From Jiangella endophytica (GTDB lineage: Bacteria > Actinomycetota > Actinomycetes > Jiangellales > Jiangellaceae): a DNA stretch of 64,000 nt. How positions within the stretch are numbered: the stretch's first letter is position 1; each line of letters opens with the position of its first letter. The DNA is taken from NCBI RefSeq assembly GCF_003427025.1, contig NZ_QVAI01000023.1, forward strand, positions 46,665 to 110,664. Direction: 5' to 3'. The position numbers were made by a program, and so were the translations under genes. The notes below the pieces were generated by a model. It did no database searches and was not told the origin of the DNA. It saw only the letters and a program-made list of their open reading frames with translations. Below are positions 26,420-35,486 of this stretch, in pieces.

Positions 26420-26967
26420 GCGACCAGCTGGTCCAGCCGCGACCCGCCCTCCCAGGGGACCTCCGGGCCGAATGCCGCGCCGGGGGCGAGGCGCACGGGG
26501 CCGGTCGGGACGACGGCGGCCACGGCGTGCGCGGCGTCGAGAACGTCGTCGTCGAACTCGAGGGCGGCGCCGAGCGTTCTCGCGACGTCCCAGGCGTGCA
26601 CCACGTAGTCGACCAGGTGGAAGCTGATCGCCTGGGCCGCCGGGAACGGCTCGGGACGGAACTCCGGCAGCGGGAACGGGCGCTCCTGCACGCCGTCGGC
26701 GGCGAACGCCGCGATGACGTGGTCGGCGGAGTCGAGGTAGGCGCGCACCGGGTCGTCGCCGAGGGACAGCAGCTTCCAGATCTGCGGGTCGCCGTCGCCG
26801 CGGGAGGCGGCCGCGAACCCGTAGTGCTGCGTCGTCATGTGCGCCAGCAGGCCGTACAGCGTCCAGCCGGCGCACGGCGTGGGCCTGGTGAGGTCGGCCG
26901 CGGCGGCCTTGGCGACCAGCTCGGCGCTGGCCCGGACCGCGCGGGCGTCGAGGTCAATAATATGCAT
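26386..26967 (-). CDS. TIGR03086-type DinB/mycothiol maleylpyruvate isomerase-like protein
   Basis: A 193-residue four-helix-bundle protein of the TIGR03086 group. Conserved parts are PTPCAGWTLYGLLAHM near the N-terminus and FHLVDYVVHAWDVARTLG in the middle, which supply the metal-binding His residues. Relatives use mycothiol or bind a metal; the reaction here is unknown. ATG 26967 fits the family N-terminus; a GTG at 26985 would add six residues and would overlap the candidate operator. It is divergent from marR, which probably controls it. Confidence 0.82.
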   Translation of the reverse strand: MHIIDLDARAVRASAELVAKAAAADLTRPTPCAGWTLYGLLAHMTTQHYGFAAASRGDGDPQIWKLLSLGDDPVRAYLDSADHVIAAFAADGVQERPFPLPEFRPEPFPAAQAISFHLVDYVVHAWDVARTLGAALEFDDDVLDAAHAVAAVVPTGPVRLAPGAAFGPEVPWEGGSRLDQLVAYLGRSPAWPD

Positions 26968-26970
26968 GCG

Positions 26971-26981
26971 CTTATCGTAAG
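26971..26981. promoter_or_regulatory. small palindrome between DinB-like gene and marR
   Basis: CTTATCGTAAG has arms CTTA/TAAG around TCG, four bases before the start of the minus-strand gene and 37 bases before marR. The surrounding 45 bases are AT-rich for this DNA. It is a weak candidate MarR operator. Confidence 0.35.
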
Positions 26982-27018
26982 TCACGGCCTATGATTGCGC
27001 CATTGGTAGTTTCGGGGT

Positions 27019-27474
27019 GTGCAGCCCGACGACCGCCGCGACCTCGCCGCGATGATGTACCCGCTGATGCGGGCGCTCGTCGCCGTCGAGCTGCCGGTGC
27101 TCGCCGAGCGCGGCGTCTCCATGTGGGGTTACTCGGTGCTCACCGCGCTCGACCGCACGCCGATCCGCACACAGGCCGCGCTGGCCGAGGCCATCGGCGC
27201 CGACAAGACCCGGATCATCGGCACGCTCGACGAGCTGCAGGGTGCCGGGCTGATCTCCCGCACCCCCGACCCCGGCGACCGCCGGGTCAGGCTGCTGGCC
27301 ATCACCGACGACGGACGGCGGGTGCGGCGGGCGGTCGCGGCGGGCATCCGGGCCCGGGAGGAGCGGCTGCTGGCGACGCTGCCGGCCGGCGACCGCCGCG
27401 GGTTCGTCCGGGCTCTGCAGGCGCTGTCGGCGTTGCCGCCCGCGGAGCTGGAGTCGCTGGCCGGCGGGGAGTAG
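27019..27474 (+). CDS. MarR-family regulator
   Basis: A 151-residue winged-helix regulator. The recognition region is TQAALAEAIGADKTRIIGTLDELQGAGLISR (about residues 52-82) followed by the wing DPGDRRVRLLAITDDGRR. It starts at GTG 27019 without a strong ribosome site and is divergent from the DinB-like gene across about 50 bases. That is the usual layout for autoregulation and control of the neighbour. Confidence 0.9.
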   Translation: MQPDDRRDLAAMMYPLMRALVAVELPVLAERGVSMWGYSVLTALDRTPIRTQAALAEAIGADKTRIIGTLDELQGAGLISRTPDPGDRRVRLLAITDDGRRVRRAVAAGIRAREERLLATLPAGDRRGFVRALQALSALPPAELESLAGGE

Positions 27475-27482
27475 CGCCCGGC

Positions 27483-27609
27483 TCAGCGGCGCGCCGCCGT
27501 CGCCGGCCGGATCGCCACGGCGGCCAGCAACGCGTTGCGGGTGATGAGGGCCTGGTCCGGGCCCGGCATCATGATCAGCACGAGGGTGGCGAGCGCGAAA
27601 AGTCGTCAT
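27483..27609 (-). pseudogene. remnant of a LysE/RhtB amino acid exporter N-terminus
   Basis: On the minus strand ATG ACG ACT at 27609 is followed by a T run, then a frame reading FALATLVLIMMPGPDQALIT and RNALLAAVA before a stop at 27483. The MPGPD-ALI-RNAL pattern is the N-terminal signature of LysE/RhtB exporters. One extra T in the run breaks the reading frame after three codons, and only about 40 of 200 residues remain. It is a decayed fragment lying between marR and the GH36-like gene. Confidence 0.6.
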
Positions 27610-27721
27610 GCTCCGAGTGCTCCGCCAGCACGGCCGCAGCCGGGGACGGTGGACGTGGAACGCAATGCCATGTCATGGTGCTGCGCGCACGATCTGCCCG
27701 CGGAGCGACGGGAGCGACCCG

Positions 27722-30043
27722 ATGACCGAGCCGACCCTCCACTGCGACGACGACGGCGTCCGGGTGACGGGCGCGTCGTACACCTGGTCCTGGGATCGGG
27801 GCGCCGACATCCTGACCTTGGCCGACACACGCGGCCGGGTCATGGTCTCCGGGCCGCTGCAGCCAGCGGTGGTGACCTCGATCGGCGACGGCGGCAGCCC
27901 GGGCTGGTCGCCGGGTGAGGTCGACAGCGTCGAGCCGGACGCCGGCGGCATCACCGTCAGGTACGCGAAGGTCAACGGGGCCGACACCCTGACCGTCCGC
28001 TGGCGGTTCGAGAGCGACCACTGCCGGCTGGACCCGATCGGGCTGACGCTGGCCGGGCCGGCCGACGTCGTGTCGCTGCACTACTTCGCCCGGCCGCCGG
28101 CGAACCCGGCCGACCGCGCCGAGCCCGCCCCCGGCCTGCACTGCCGCTACCTCGTCCATCCCGGCGTCTCCGGATCGGGGGTGGTCAGCCCCCTGATCCA
28201 CACCCACTCCACGCTCGACACGACGACCTGGCTGGGGCGCGGTGGCGGCGGGGTCGTCGGCCCGCGCCAGCAGTGGGGCCTGCCGGTGCACTACGTCTGC
28301 GGACTCGGGTCGACTCCGCACCCGGTCGAGCCCGGCGCGCTGACGACCGGGTTGAGCGACGCGTTCTGCCTCGGCCTCGCCGCGCTGCCGGCCGGCGACC
28401 TGCTGCTGCGCCTTCGCGACGAGCGGTTCGCCCCGGTCCTTCAACTGCGCGGCGATCTGTGGGGCCATCTGCGCGGCCCGGGGGCAGTCGAGCTCGGTGC
28501 GCCGTTCGTGTGGGCCGTCGGCGCCGACTACACCGAGGCGATCCGGGCCTACCAGCGCGTGCTCGTCGAGACCGGCGCGGTCGCGGTCCCGCCGCCGTCG
28601 CCGCGCAAGGCTGCCGCCGCGACCGCGTCGCAGTTCAACACCTGGGGCGCCCAGCTCGCCGCGGGCACGGCGGCGCAGCAGTTCGACCAGGAGGCGCTGG
28701 ACACCATCGACGCACAGCTGGCGGCGTCCGGGCTGGACGTCGCGATGTTCGTGGTCGACGACAAATGGGAGGGGGAGTACGGACGGCTCGAGCACGCCGC
28801 CGACCGGTTCCCCCGGTTCGAGGCGACGCTCGAGCGCCTGCGCGGTCGCGGCCTGCTGATCGGGCTGTGGGCGGCGTTCCTGCGTTGCGACGATCCGGCG
28901 ACGCACGGCCTGACGATGGCGGACCTGCTGCGCGGGCGGGACGGCGCGCCCATCGTCCTGGGTCCCGCGGAGGCGCCGCACTACCTGTTCGACGTCACCC
29001 GGGCCGGCGTGCGCGATGTGCTGCGCGAGCGGATCGCGGCGTTCGTCGACCGCTATCGGCCCGCCCTGGTGAAGTTCGACTTCGGCTACGAGATCCCGGA
29101 CCTGTCCCGATGCGCGCCGGCCGACCCTGCGTACGGCGGCGAGCGGCTGCTGGGCCTGGCCCTCGAGGTGGTCGTCGGCGCGCTGCGTGCCGCGGACCCG
29201 GACGTCGTCGTCATGTACTACTCGCTGTCGCCCCTGTTCGCGCCGTACGTCGACGTCCACAGTGTCGACGACCTGTGGCTCAACGCGCACGAGTACCACG
29301 CCGAGGCCGGCCGGCGGCTGTTCTTCAGCCGCCTGCTCGCGGACCTCGGGACGGTCAGCTACGGGTCCGGCGGCTACGACTGGGTGCATCAGGCCGACAT
29401 CTGGCTCGACTCCGTCGCGGCCGGGCCGCTGGGCATGCTCGGCGCCTTCACCCGCGACCTCTCCGACAGCACCTGCCCGCCGTCGCTGGTGGCGCTGCAC
29501 AACGGGCTCGCCCGGCTGGGCCGGCGGACCACCCGGTTCCGAGTCGACGCGATCGGCGGCGGCGGGCTCGGTGCGGTGACCGGCGCGCGCTCGTCGTCGT
29601 GGGTACGGCTCGAGGACCGCGTGCCCGTCCTGGTGGTGCTCCGGCCGCACGACCACCTCGGCGCGCCCGGCGTGCGCGAGTACGGCGGGCTGGTCGCCAC
29701 GGACGTCGCCGTCGCGGTCGGTGTGCTGGACGACGGCGGCGAGGGGAGCGGCGGACTTGCTGAGGCGCGGCGGATCGGCGTCGTCGGCAGGGCCGCTGGG
29801 CGCGTCGTCCTCCGCTTCGTCGGTGACGGCGAGTCGGCCACCGTCGTCGTGCACACCCTCGGCGGCCGGCGCCTGGAGTCGGCTCAGCGGGCTGCGGCGA
29901 GCGGCCTTGCCATCGACCTGCCCGCCGACATCGACGGCGATCCGGTCACCTGGGTGGAGCTCACGCGGGCGTCCGTCGTCCGGCCGGGTCCAGCGCTCGG
30001 CCGCGACCCGGATCGCGGCCGAGACGGCGGCATGGGCTTCTGA
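27722..30043 (+). CDS. GH36-like alpha-galactosidase (clan GH-D)
   Basis: A 773-residue glycosidase with an N-terminal beta-supersandwich, a TIM barrel and a C-terminal beta domain. The barrel shows FNTWGAQ, VAMFVVDDKWEGEYG and LVKFDFGYEIPD, where the Asp after Lys is the expected nucleophile of the clan. There is no signal peptide, so it acts in the cytosol on an imported alpha-linked sugar. GGGAG lies seven bases before ATG 27722. No transporter is adjacent on the same strand. The exact specificity (alpha-galactose, N-acetylgalactosamine or other) is not resolved. Confidence 0.75.
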   Translation: MTEPTLHCDDDGVRVTGASYTWSWDRGADILTLADTRGRVMVSGPLQPAVVTSIGDGGSPGWSPGEVDSVEPDAGGITVRYAKVNGADTLTVRWRFESDHCRLDPIGLTLAGPADVVSLHYFARPPANPADRAEPAPGLHCRYLVHPGVSGSGVVSPLIHTHSTLDTTTWLGRGGGGVVGPRQQWGLPVHYVCGLGSTPHPVEPGALTTGLSDAFCLGLAALPAGDLLLRLRDERFAPVLQLRGDLWGHLRGPGAVELGAPFVWAVGADYTEAIRAYQRVLVETGAVAVPPPSPRKAAAATASQFNTWGAQLAAGTAAQQFDQEALDTIDAQLAASGLDVAMFVVDDKWEGEYGRLEHAADRFPRFEATLERLRGRGLLIGLWAAFLRCDDPATHGLTMADLLRGRDGAPIVLGPAEAPHYLFDVTRAGVRDVLRERIAAFVDRYRPALVKFDFGYEIPDLSRCAPADPAYGGERLLGLALEVVVGALRAADPDVVVMYYSLSPLFAPYVDVHSVDDLWLNAHEYHAEAGRRLFFSRLLADLGTVSYGSGGYDWVHQADIWLDSVAAGPLGMLGAFTRDLSDSTCPPSLVALHNGLARLGRRTTRFRVDAIGGGGLGAVTGARSSSWVRLEDRVPVLVVLRPHDHLGAPGVREYGGLVATDVAVAVGVLDDGGEGSGGLAEARRIGVVGRAAGRVVLRFVGDGESATVVVHTLGGRRLESAQRAAASGLAIDLPADIDGDPVTWVELTRASVVRPGPALGRDPDRGRDGGMGF

Positions 30044-30133
30044 CGTCAGGCCGGGTAGCCGCGGCTCCGCGGCCAGCGTGCGCGGCGGACGTCGCCGATG
30101 CGGGGAAGAGGGGAATCGCGACCTGCATGGTGG

Positions 30134-30925
30134 TCACCTCCGGTAGAGCCGTGCGGTGAGCGGGGCGAAGACGGCGGTGACGGCGGCCGCCTCGGCCAGC
30201 GCGAGCGCGACCTCGGGCCCGGCCGGCTCGCCGTGGAGCAGCGCCCGCACCGCGTCGACCAGGTGGGAGATCGGGTTGACGTCGACGAACGCGGCGACCG
30301 CGCCGGGCAGCGTCGCGGGGTCGACGAACACGTTGCTGACGAACACCAGCAGGAACACCGCCATCATGCCGATGCCCTGCACCGCGCCGGCGCTGCGCAC
30401 CGCCAGGCCGAGCGTCGTGAACAGCCACGACAGCGCGAACGCGAACACGACGACGAGCAGAGCGGCGGCCAGCACGCCGAGCACTCCGCCGCCGGCGTCG
30501 AATCCGAGGAGCAGCCCCGTGACGATGATGATCGCGGCGGTGGCGACGTAGCGGACCGAGTCGGCCAGCACGGCCCCGACCAGCGGAGCCGCACGCCAGC
30601 CGGGCAGCGAGCGGAACCGGTCGACGACGCCGGCGGAGCGGTCGGCCTGCAGCGTGACGCCGGACTGGACGGCGGTGAACAGCACTCCCATCACCAGGAT
30701 GCCGGGCAGCAGGAACTGCAGGTAGTCGCCGGTGGTGCCGGCGATCGCGCCGCCGAACACGTAGGTGAACATCACCAGCATCAGGATCGGCCCGATGGTG
30801 ACGTCCACCAGTTGCTCCGGCACTCGCCGCAGCTTGAGCAGACCCCGCCGGGCGTAGGCGGCGGTGGTGGCGACGGCGCCGGCCCGGTGCGGGCGCGGGC
30901 CGCCGGTGAGCAGCTCGATGGTCAT
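30134..30925 (-). CDS. ABC-2 type exporter permease, DrrB-like
   Basis: A 263-residue membrane protein with six predicted helices, such as FLLPGILVMGVLFTAVQSGV and AVQGIGMMAVFLLVFVSNVF. LLPGILVMG and NPISHLVDAVRALLHG are hallmarks of the drug and lipid exporter group. The ATG overlaps the stop of the ATPase gene (ATGA), so the two form one coupled exporter. Daunorubicin-type resistance proteins are the closest named relatives, but the cargo is unknown. Confidence 0.9.
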   Translation of the reverse strand: MTIELLTGGPRPHRAGAVATTAAYARRGLLKLRRVPEQLVDVTIGPILMLVMFTYVFGGAIAGTTGDYLQFLLPGILVMGVLFTAVQSGVTLQADRSAGVVDRFRSLPGWRAAPLVGAVLADSVRYVATAAIIIVTGLLLGFDAGGGVLGVLAAALLVVVFAFALSWLFTTLGLAVRSAGAVQGIGMMAVFLLVFVSNVFVDPATLPGAVAAFVDVNPISHLVDAVRALLHGEPAGPEVALALAEAAAVTAVFAPLTARLYRR

Positions 30926-31866
30926 GACGGCACCTCCTGGCGGGCGGTGAGGGAGAGGAACACCTCGTCGAGGCTGGGACGGTCGAGGGAGAAGCCGGTC
31001 ATCGGCGGGTGCCGCCGGGTCAGTTCGGTGAGCATCGCGGTCGCCCGCTCCGGGTCGTCGACCGGCGCGGTGAGCGTGCCGCTGCCCGGTTCGTGGACGA
31101 CCTCGAGGCCGAACGCGGTCCGCAGCGTGCCGGCCGCGGCGGCCGCGGTGCCGCCGTCGTCGAACCGCACGTGCAACCGGGCCGCGCCGACCGACGCCTT
31201 CAGCTCGCCCGGCGTGCCCTCGGCGACCACCCGGCCGTGGTCGACGACGGCGACCCGGCCGGCCAGTGCGTCGGCCTCCTCGAGGTACTGCGTCGTCAGC
31301 AGGATCGTCGTGCCCTGCGCGGCCAGCGCGCGGACGATGCGCCAGACGTCGGCGCGGCTGCGCGGGTCCAGGCCGGTGGTCGGTTCGTCCAGGACGAGCA
31401 GGTCGGGGGTGACGACGATGCTGGCGGCGATGTCCAGCCGACGGCGCATGCCGCCGGAGTAGTGCTTCACCGGCCGGCCGGCGGCGTCGGCGAGATCGAA
31501 CGCGGCCAGCAGCTCGGCGGCCCGGTCGCGTGCGCCTCGCCCGGAGCGGCCGAGCAGCCGGCCGATCAGCGCGAGGTTCTCCGCGCCCGTGAGGTCCTGG
31601 TCGACCGACGCGTACTGCCCGGTCAGCGAGAGCCGGGACCGGACGGCCTCGGCCTCGCGCCGCACGTCGTGGCCCAGCACCCGAGCCTCGCCGTCGTCGG
31701 CGACGAGCAGTGTGGCCAGCACTCGGACCGCGGTGGTCTTGCCGGCCCCGTTCGGCCCCAGCAGGCCGTAGACCACCCCTCGCTCGACCGTCAGGTCCAG
31801 CCCGTCCAGCGCGCTGACCTGACCGAACCGCTTGCGCAGCCCGGCGGTCTCGATGGCGAGCGTCAT
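30922..31866 (-). CDS. ABC exporter ATPase, DrrA-like
   Basis: A 314-residue ATPase. Walker A is GPNGAGKTTAV, the Q loop is SLTGQYASVDQDLTG, the signature is YSGGMRRRLDIA, Walker B is LLVLDEPTTGLD, and the switch region is TTQYLEEAD with Gln in place of His as in DrrA proteins. A C-terminal extension ends SLDEVFLSLT, also typical. ATG 31866 has a perfect AAGGAGGT five bases upstream; the in-frame GTG at 31872 does not fit. The promoter carries a clean palindrome at 31900. Confidence 0.94.
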   Translation of the reverse strand: MTLAIETAGLRKRFGQVSALDGLDLTVERGVVYGLLGPNGAGKTTAVRVLATLLVADDGEARVLGHDVRREAEAVRSRLSLTGQYASVDQDLTGAENLALIGRLLGRSGRGARDRAAELLAAFDLADAAGRPVKHYSGGMRRRLDIAASIVVTPDLLVLDEPTTGLDPRSRADVWRIVRALAAQGTTILLTTQYLEEADALAGRVAVVDHGRVVAEGTPGELKASVGAARLHVRFDDGGTAAAAAGTLRTAFGLEVVHEPGSGTLTAPVDDPERATAMLTELTRRHPPMTGFSLDRPSLDEVFLSLTARQEVPS

Positions 31867-31899
31867 GGGCACCTCCTTGGTTGATAACCACCATCATAA

Positions 31900-31912
31900 T
31901 GAAGTGACTTCA
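31900..31912. promoter_or_regulatory. operator palindrome in the exporter promoter
   Basis: TGAAGTGACTTCA is a perfect 6-1-6 palindrome. On the minus strand it lies in the 17-bp spacer between CTGACA (-35-like) and CATTAT (-10-like), 34 bases before the ATPase start. A regulator bound here would block the promoter. No TetR or PadR gene is adjacent, so the regulator is encoded elsewhere. Confidence 0.6.
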
Positions 31913-32008
31913 CTATATTGTCAGAGGATCGCCCGAAACGCCTGCCGGGTGGGGCTGGGCTGACTAGTGTGACCGGTGTCACCGACGTGACGACAGGGAG
32001 GCGATCGC

Positions 32009-32383
32009 GTGAGCAGGCCCGACGACGACCGCCCGGCCGGCACGGCGCCGCCGGCCGAGACCGGCCAGGCGCAGGACGGCCCGGCGCGCCACGTCGAGGA
32101 GCACGGCGGCGAGGGCGGGCACGGCCGGCGATCCGGCGAGCTGCCGCACTCGCGCACCGGCACGCTCTGGGTGGGCATCTGCGTCACGGTGCTGGTGCTC
32201 GGGCTGCTGATCGTGTTCATCGCGCAGAACACCGAGACCGTCGACGTCACGTTCCTCTGGATGAACGGCACCGTCCCACTCGCCGTGGCGCTGCTGATCG
32301 CGGCCGCCGGCGCCGGGCTGCTGGCGACGATCGTGGGCACCATCCGCATCGCCCAGCTGCGCCGCTTCCACCGCAAGAGCTGA
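32009..32383 (+). CDS. LapA/DUF1049-domain membrane protein
   Basis: A 124-residue protein. The first 50 residues are polar, rich in Gly, Glu and His. Two hydrophobic helices follow (about 53-73 TLWVGICVTVLVLGLLIVFI and 85-108), separated by AQNTETVDVTFLWMNGTVPL, which is the recognisable LapA/DUF1049 pattern. The C-terminus is basic. GTG 32009 has AGGGAGG seven bases upstream. It stands alone between divergent and convergent genes. The role in the envelope is unknown. Confidence 0.85.
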   Translation: MSRPDDDRPAGTAPPAETGQAQDGPARHVEEHGGEGGHGRRSGELPHSRTGTLWVGICVTVLVLGLLIVFIAQNTETVDVTFLWMNGTVPLAVALLIAAAGAGLLATIVGTIRIAQLRRFHRKS

Positions 32384-32413
32384 TCGGCGGCGAGGCACGG
32401 GAGCCGCTCGCCG

Positions 32414-33406
32414 TCAGGTGCGCAGGGTCCGGCTCGGTGACTGGCCGTACTGCCGGCGGTACTCCGCGGCGAACCGGCTCGGCTTACCGAACCCCCACGA
32501 CGCGGCGATGGCGGCGACGGTCGCACCGGTCGCCGGGTCGGCGGCCTGCAGTTCCCGGTGCGCGCGCTCGAGCCGTACCCGGCGCAGATGAGCCAGCGGC
32601 GACGTGCCCAGATGCCGGGCGAACGCGTACTGCAGGGCCCGGGCGCCGACGCCCGAGGCGGCGGCGATGTCGGTCAGCGTGATCGGCGTGCCTGCGTGCG
32701 TCTCGATGTACGCCGCCGCGCGGCGCACCGCCCGCGGCGCGACGTAGCCGGGTCCGGGGGAGTGGGCGATGCTCATCGTCGTGTTGGGGAACGTCGCGAG
32801 CGCCGCCGCGGCCGCCGTCCGCACCATCTCCTCGGCGATCAGCGGGTGCGCCGCCGCGGAGTCCTCGGCCATCAGCTCGCGGCCGACCGTCGCGCACACG
32901 TTGCGGAAGTACTGGCCCAGTCGCGGGGTGACCGGCGACATCGACTCGAACCGCAGGTCGGCGGGGTCGATGCCGAACCGCTCCGCGGCGAGGTCGGCCG
33001 CGCAGGACACCGGCAGCCGGAGGATCCCCGCGTCGAGGTCGATCCACTGGGCGACGATCGGCGCGCCGGGCGGGAACACGAGGACGTCGCCGGTGCCGGC
33101 CCGGAGCTCCTCGCCGCCGGCCGACACCGCGAACACGCCATGCACGATGGACATGGCGAACAGGTAGCCGAACGGCTCCGTGGCGGTCCGGAAGTTGACG
33201 GTGACGTGAACACGGTCGGCGCCGAGCGGGCCGGCCCGGACCCCGGCGCGCGCGGACACCACGCGGAACTCGGTCCCGGCGTGGTCGCGGCCGAGCCGTG
33301 GTTCGTGGCCGATGTAGACCTGCCGGATCACCTCGGCCGACTCGTTCATGGTGCGTGCGACGACGACGGAGCGTTCGATCGGCACTGCTGCGGAAGCCCT
33401 CGCCAT
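32414..33406 (-). CDS. AraC-family transcriptional regulator
   Basis: A 330-residue regulator. The N-terminal half is an AraC-binding-type cupin (GTGDVLVFPPGAPIVAQWID), and the C-terminal 100 residues hold the two helix-turn-helix units (TLTDIAAASGVGARALQYAFARHLGTSP and AAIAASWGFGKPSRFAAEYRRQYGQSP). It faces the luciferase-like gene across a 350-base gap and may control it. The ligand is unknown; related proteins respond to aromatic or amine compounds. Confidence 0.9.
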   Translation of the reverse strand: MARASAAVPIERSVVVARTMNESAEVIRQVYIGHEPRLGRDHAGTEFRVVSARAGVRAGPLGADRVHVTVNFRTATEPFGYLFAMSIVHGVFAVSAGGEELRAGTGDVLVFPPGAPIVAQWIDLDAGILRLPVSCAADLAAERFGIDPADLRFESMSPVTPRLGQYFRNVCATVGRELMAEDSAAAHPLIAEEMVRTAAAAALATFPNTTMSIAHSPGPGYVAPRAVRRAAAYIETHAGTPITLTDIAAASGVGARALQYAFARHLGTSPLAHLRRVRLERAHRELQAADPATGATVAAIAASWGFGKPSRFAAEYRRQYGQSPSRTLRT

Positions 33407-33756
33407 GGGCCACCCCCCGGGGTCAACCGGCCCTGTCGGCCCAGCGTACGCACCATCTGCCCCGATAGCGCAAGGGTGCGGGCCATTGTTGTTCCCGGCG
33501 CCGCGCGGACGGAGTTACGGTGCCGTTGCGGTCGGTGCAAGAGTCGGGGGATCGGCGCCGGTCGCCACGTGACCCGGGGGCACATCGAGAGGCACCCCGG
33601 GTCTCCGGCCCCCGGTCGCGCCGTGCCAGAGAGCCGGGCCAGGGTCGCGACCGGGGGCTACGGATGCCGCCGCCGGGACTGTGTCATCCCGCCCACCAGG
33701 GCCCGGCGGCGGCCCGGCACGGAATTAGTTGACATGTCATCGATGTTGACGGCGGC
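33407..33756. other. 350-base divergent intergenic region with two strong hairpins
   Basis: No gene is supported here. Two perfect inverted repeats stand out: arms GACCCGGGG/CCCCGGGTC at 33571-33579 and 33595-33603, and 13-base arms at 33608-33620 and 33646-33658. A perfect 10-bp palindrome TGACATGTCA lies at 33730-33739, just before the luciferase-like gene, overlapping a TTGACA-type -35. The hairpins may belong to a structured leader or small RNA. Confidence 0.55.
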
Positions 33757-34791
33757 ATGAGTGACATCGGTTTCGGACTGGACACCTTCGGCGACGTTCC
33801 GGAGGGCGACGACGGCGTCCCCGTCAGTCACGCGGCGGCGATCCGCCAGGTCGTCGAGGAGGCGGTGCTGGCCGACGACGTGGGCGTCGACGCGATCTCG
33901 CTGGGCGAGCACCACCGTCCCGAGTACTCGATCTCGACGCCGGAGACCGTGCTGGCCGCCATCGCCGCGCGCACGTCACGGATCCGGCTCGGGTCCGGCG
34001 TGACGGTGCTGAGCTCGGACGACCCGGTCCGGGTGTTCCAGCGCTTCGCCACCGTCGACGCGGTCTCGAACGGCCGGGCCGAGGTGATCCTGGGGCGCGG
34101 CTCGTTCACCGAGTCGTTCCCGCTGTTCGGCTACGACCTGGCCGACTACGAGGTGCTGTTCGAGGAGAAGCTGCAGCTGTTCGTGCGGCTGCTCGACGAG
34201 AAGCCGGTGACCTGGAGCGGCACCAAGCGGGCCGCGCTGGAGGACGCCGACGTGTTCCCGAAGACCGAGTCGGGCCGGCTGACCACCTGGGTCGGCGTGG
34301 GCGGGACGCCGCAGTCGGTCGTCCGCACCGCCTACTACGGCCTGCCGCTCATGCTGGCGATCATCGGCGGGTCGCCGGACCGGTTCGCTCGCCACCTCGA
34401 CCTCTACCGGCGTGCGGCCGGCCAGTTCGGCACCGTCGCGCAGCCCGTCGGCATGCATTCGCCGGGCTTCGTCGCCGACACCGACGAAGAGGCTCGGGAG
34501 ATCTACTACGCGCGGTACAAGGTGAACCACGACCGCATCGGCCGCGAGCGCGGCTGGCCGCCGATCACGCCGCGCGACTTCGAGCACGAGATCGAGCACG
34601 GCTCGCTCTACGTCGGCTCGCCGCAGACGGTCGCCCGCAAGATCGCTCGCGCCGTCCAGACCCTGGGCGTCGACCGGTTCGACCTCATCTACACCGCCGG
34701 TTCGCAGCCCGTCAGCGCCCGGCTCCGCGCCGTCGAGCTGTACGGCTCGAAGGTCGTCCCGATGGTCCGCGACCTGGTGGCCGGCTCGTGA
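33757..34791 (+). CDS. luciferase-like (LLM) flavin-dependent oxidoreductase
   Basis: A 344-residue TIM-barrel enzyme of the bacterial luciferase superfamily using FMN or F420. Seen are [10 protein letters not shown] at the start, [39 protein letters not shown] with the conserved EHH, and [24 protein letters not shown]. The gene for an F420/NADP reductase-like protein overlaps its stop by 4 bases (GTGA), which hints at deazaflavin use. The substrate is unknown. Confidence 0.9.
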   Translation: MSDIGFGLDTFGDVPEGDDGVPVSHAAAIRQVVEEAVLADDVGVDAISLGEHHRPEYSISTPETVLAAIAARTSRIRLGSGVTVLSSDDPVRVFQRFATVDAVSNGRAEVILGRGSFTESFPLFGYDLADYEVLFEEKLQLFVRLLDEKPVTWSGTKRAALEDADVFPKTESGRLTTWVGVGGTPQSVVRTAYYGLPLMLAIIGGSPDRFARHLDLYRRAAGQFGTVAQPVGMHSPGFVADTDEEAREIYYARYKVNHDRIGRERGWPPITPRDFEHEIEHGSLYVGSPQTVARKIARAVQTLGVDRFDLIYTAGSQPVSARLRAVELYGSKVVPMVRDLVAGS

Positions 34792-35486
34792 CGGGCGACG
34801 TGCGCACCATCGGGATCCTCGGCGCCGGCAAGGTCGGCACCGTGCTGGCGCGACTCGCGGTCGCCGCCGGGTACCGGGTGCTGCTCGCCGGCTCCGGCGC
34901 GGCGGAGCGGATCGCGCTGATCGCCGAGATCGTCACGCCCGGCGCGGTCGCCGTCACGGCCCGCACCGCGGCCGCCGAGGCCGATGCCGTCGTCCTGGCC
35001 CTGCCGCTGGGGAAGTACCGGACGATCCCGGCCGACGCGCTGGGCGGGAAGCTGGTGCTCGACGCGATGAACTACTGGTGGGAGGTCGACGGCGGCCGCG
35101 ACGACCTCACGGACCCGCGCACGACGTCGAGTGAGCTGGTGCAGGCGTTCCTGCCGGAGTCGCGGGTCGTGAAGGCCTTCAACCACATGGGCTACCACGA
35201 CCTCGAGGACGGCGCGCTGCCCGCCGCGGCGCCCGGCCGCAAGGCCATCGCCGTCGCGGGGGACGGCGCCGCCTCCGTCGCCGAGGCCGTGGCGGTCGTC
35301 GACGCACTCGGCTTCGACCCCGTCGTCGCCGGGCCGCTGGCCGAGGGCGTGCGGATGGAGCCGTTCACCCCCGTGTTCGGCGCGAACGTCGACGCGGCCG
35401 AGCTGCGGGCGCTGCTGGACGGGTTCGCGTCCTCGCCGCGCGGCCGCGAGGTGGCGGCCGCGCGCGCCGGTACGCTGGCGCGATGA
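34788..35486 (+). CDS. NADPH-dependent F420 reductase-like protein
   Basis: A 232-residue Rossmann protein. The N-terminal [28 protein letters not shown] binds NADP, and [29 protein letters not shown] and [15 protein letters not shown] are conserved in the F420:NADP oxidoreductase/YqcD-like family. It starts by GTGA overlap with the luciferase-like gene, and its own stop overlaps the next start (ATGA). It probably supplies or consumes reduced cofactor for its partner. Confidence 0.87.
   Translation: MTGDVRTIGILGAGKVGTVLARLAVAAGYRVLLAGSGAAERIALIAEIVTPGAVAVTARTAAAEADAVVLALPLGKYRTIPADALGGKLVLDAMNYWWEVDGGRDDLTDPRTTSSELVQAFLPESRVVKAFNHMGYHDLEDGALPAAAPGRKAIAVAGDGAASVAEAVAVVDALGFDPVVAGPLAEGVRMEPFTPVFGANVDAAELRALLDGFASSPRGREVAAARAGTLAR

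Noticed and set aside
33608..33658. Transcription terminator
   Set aside because: Both neighbouring genes are transcribed away from this place, so there is no transcript to end here unless an unseen RNA is made.
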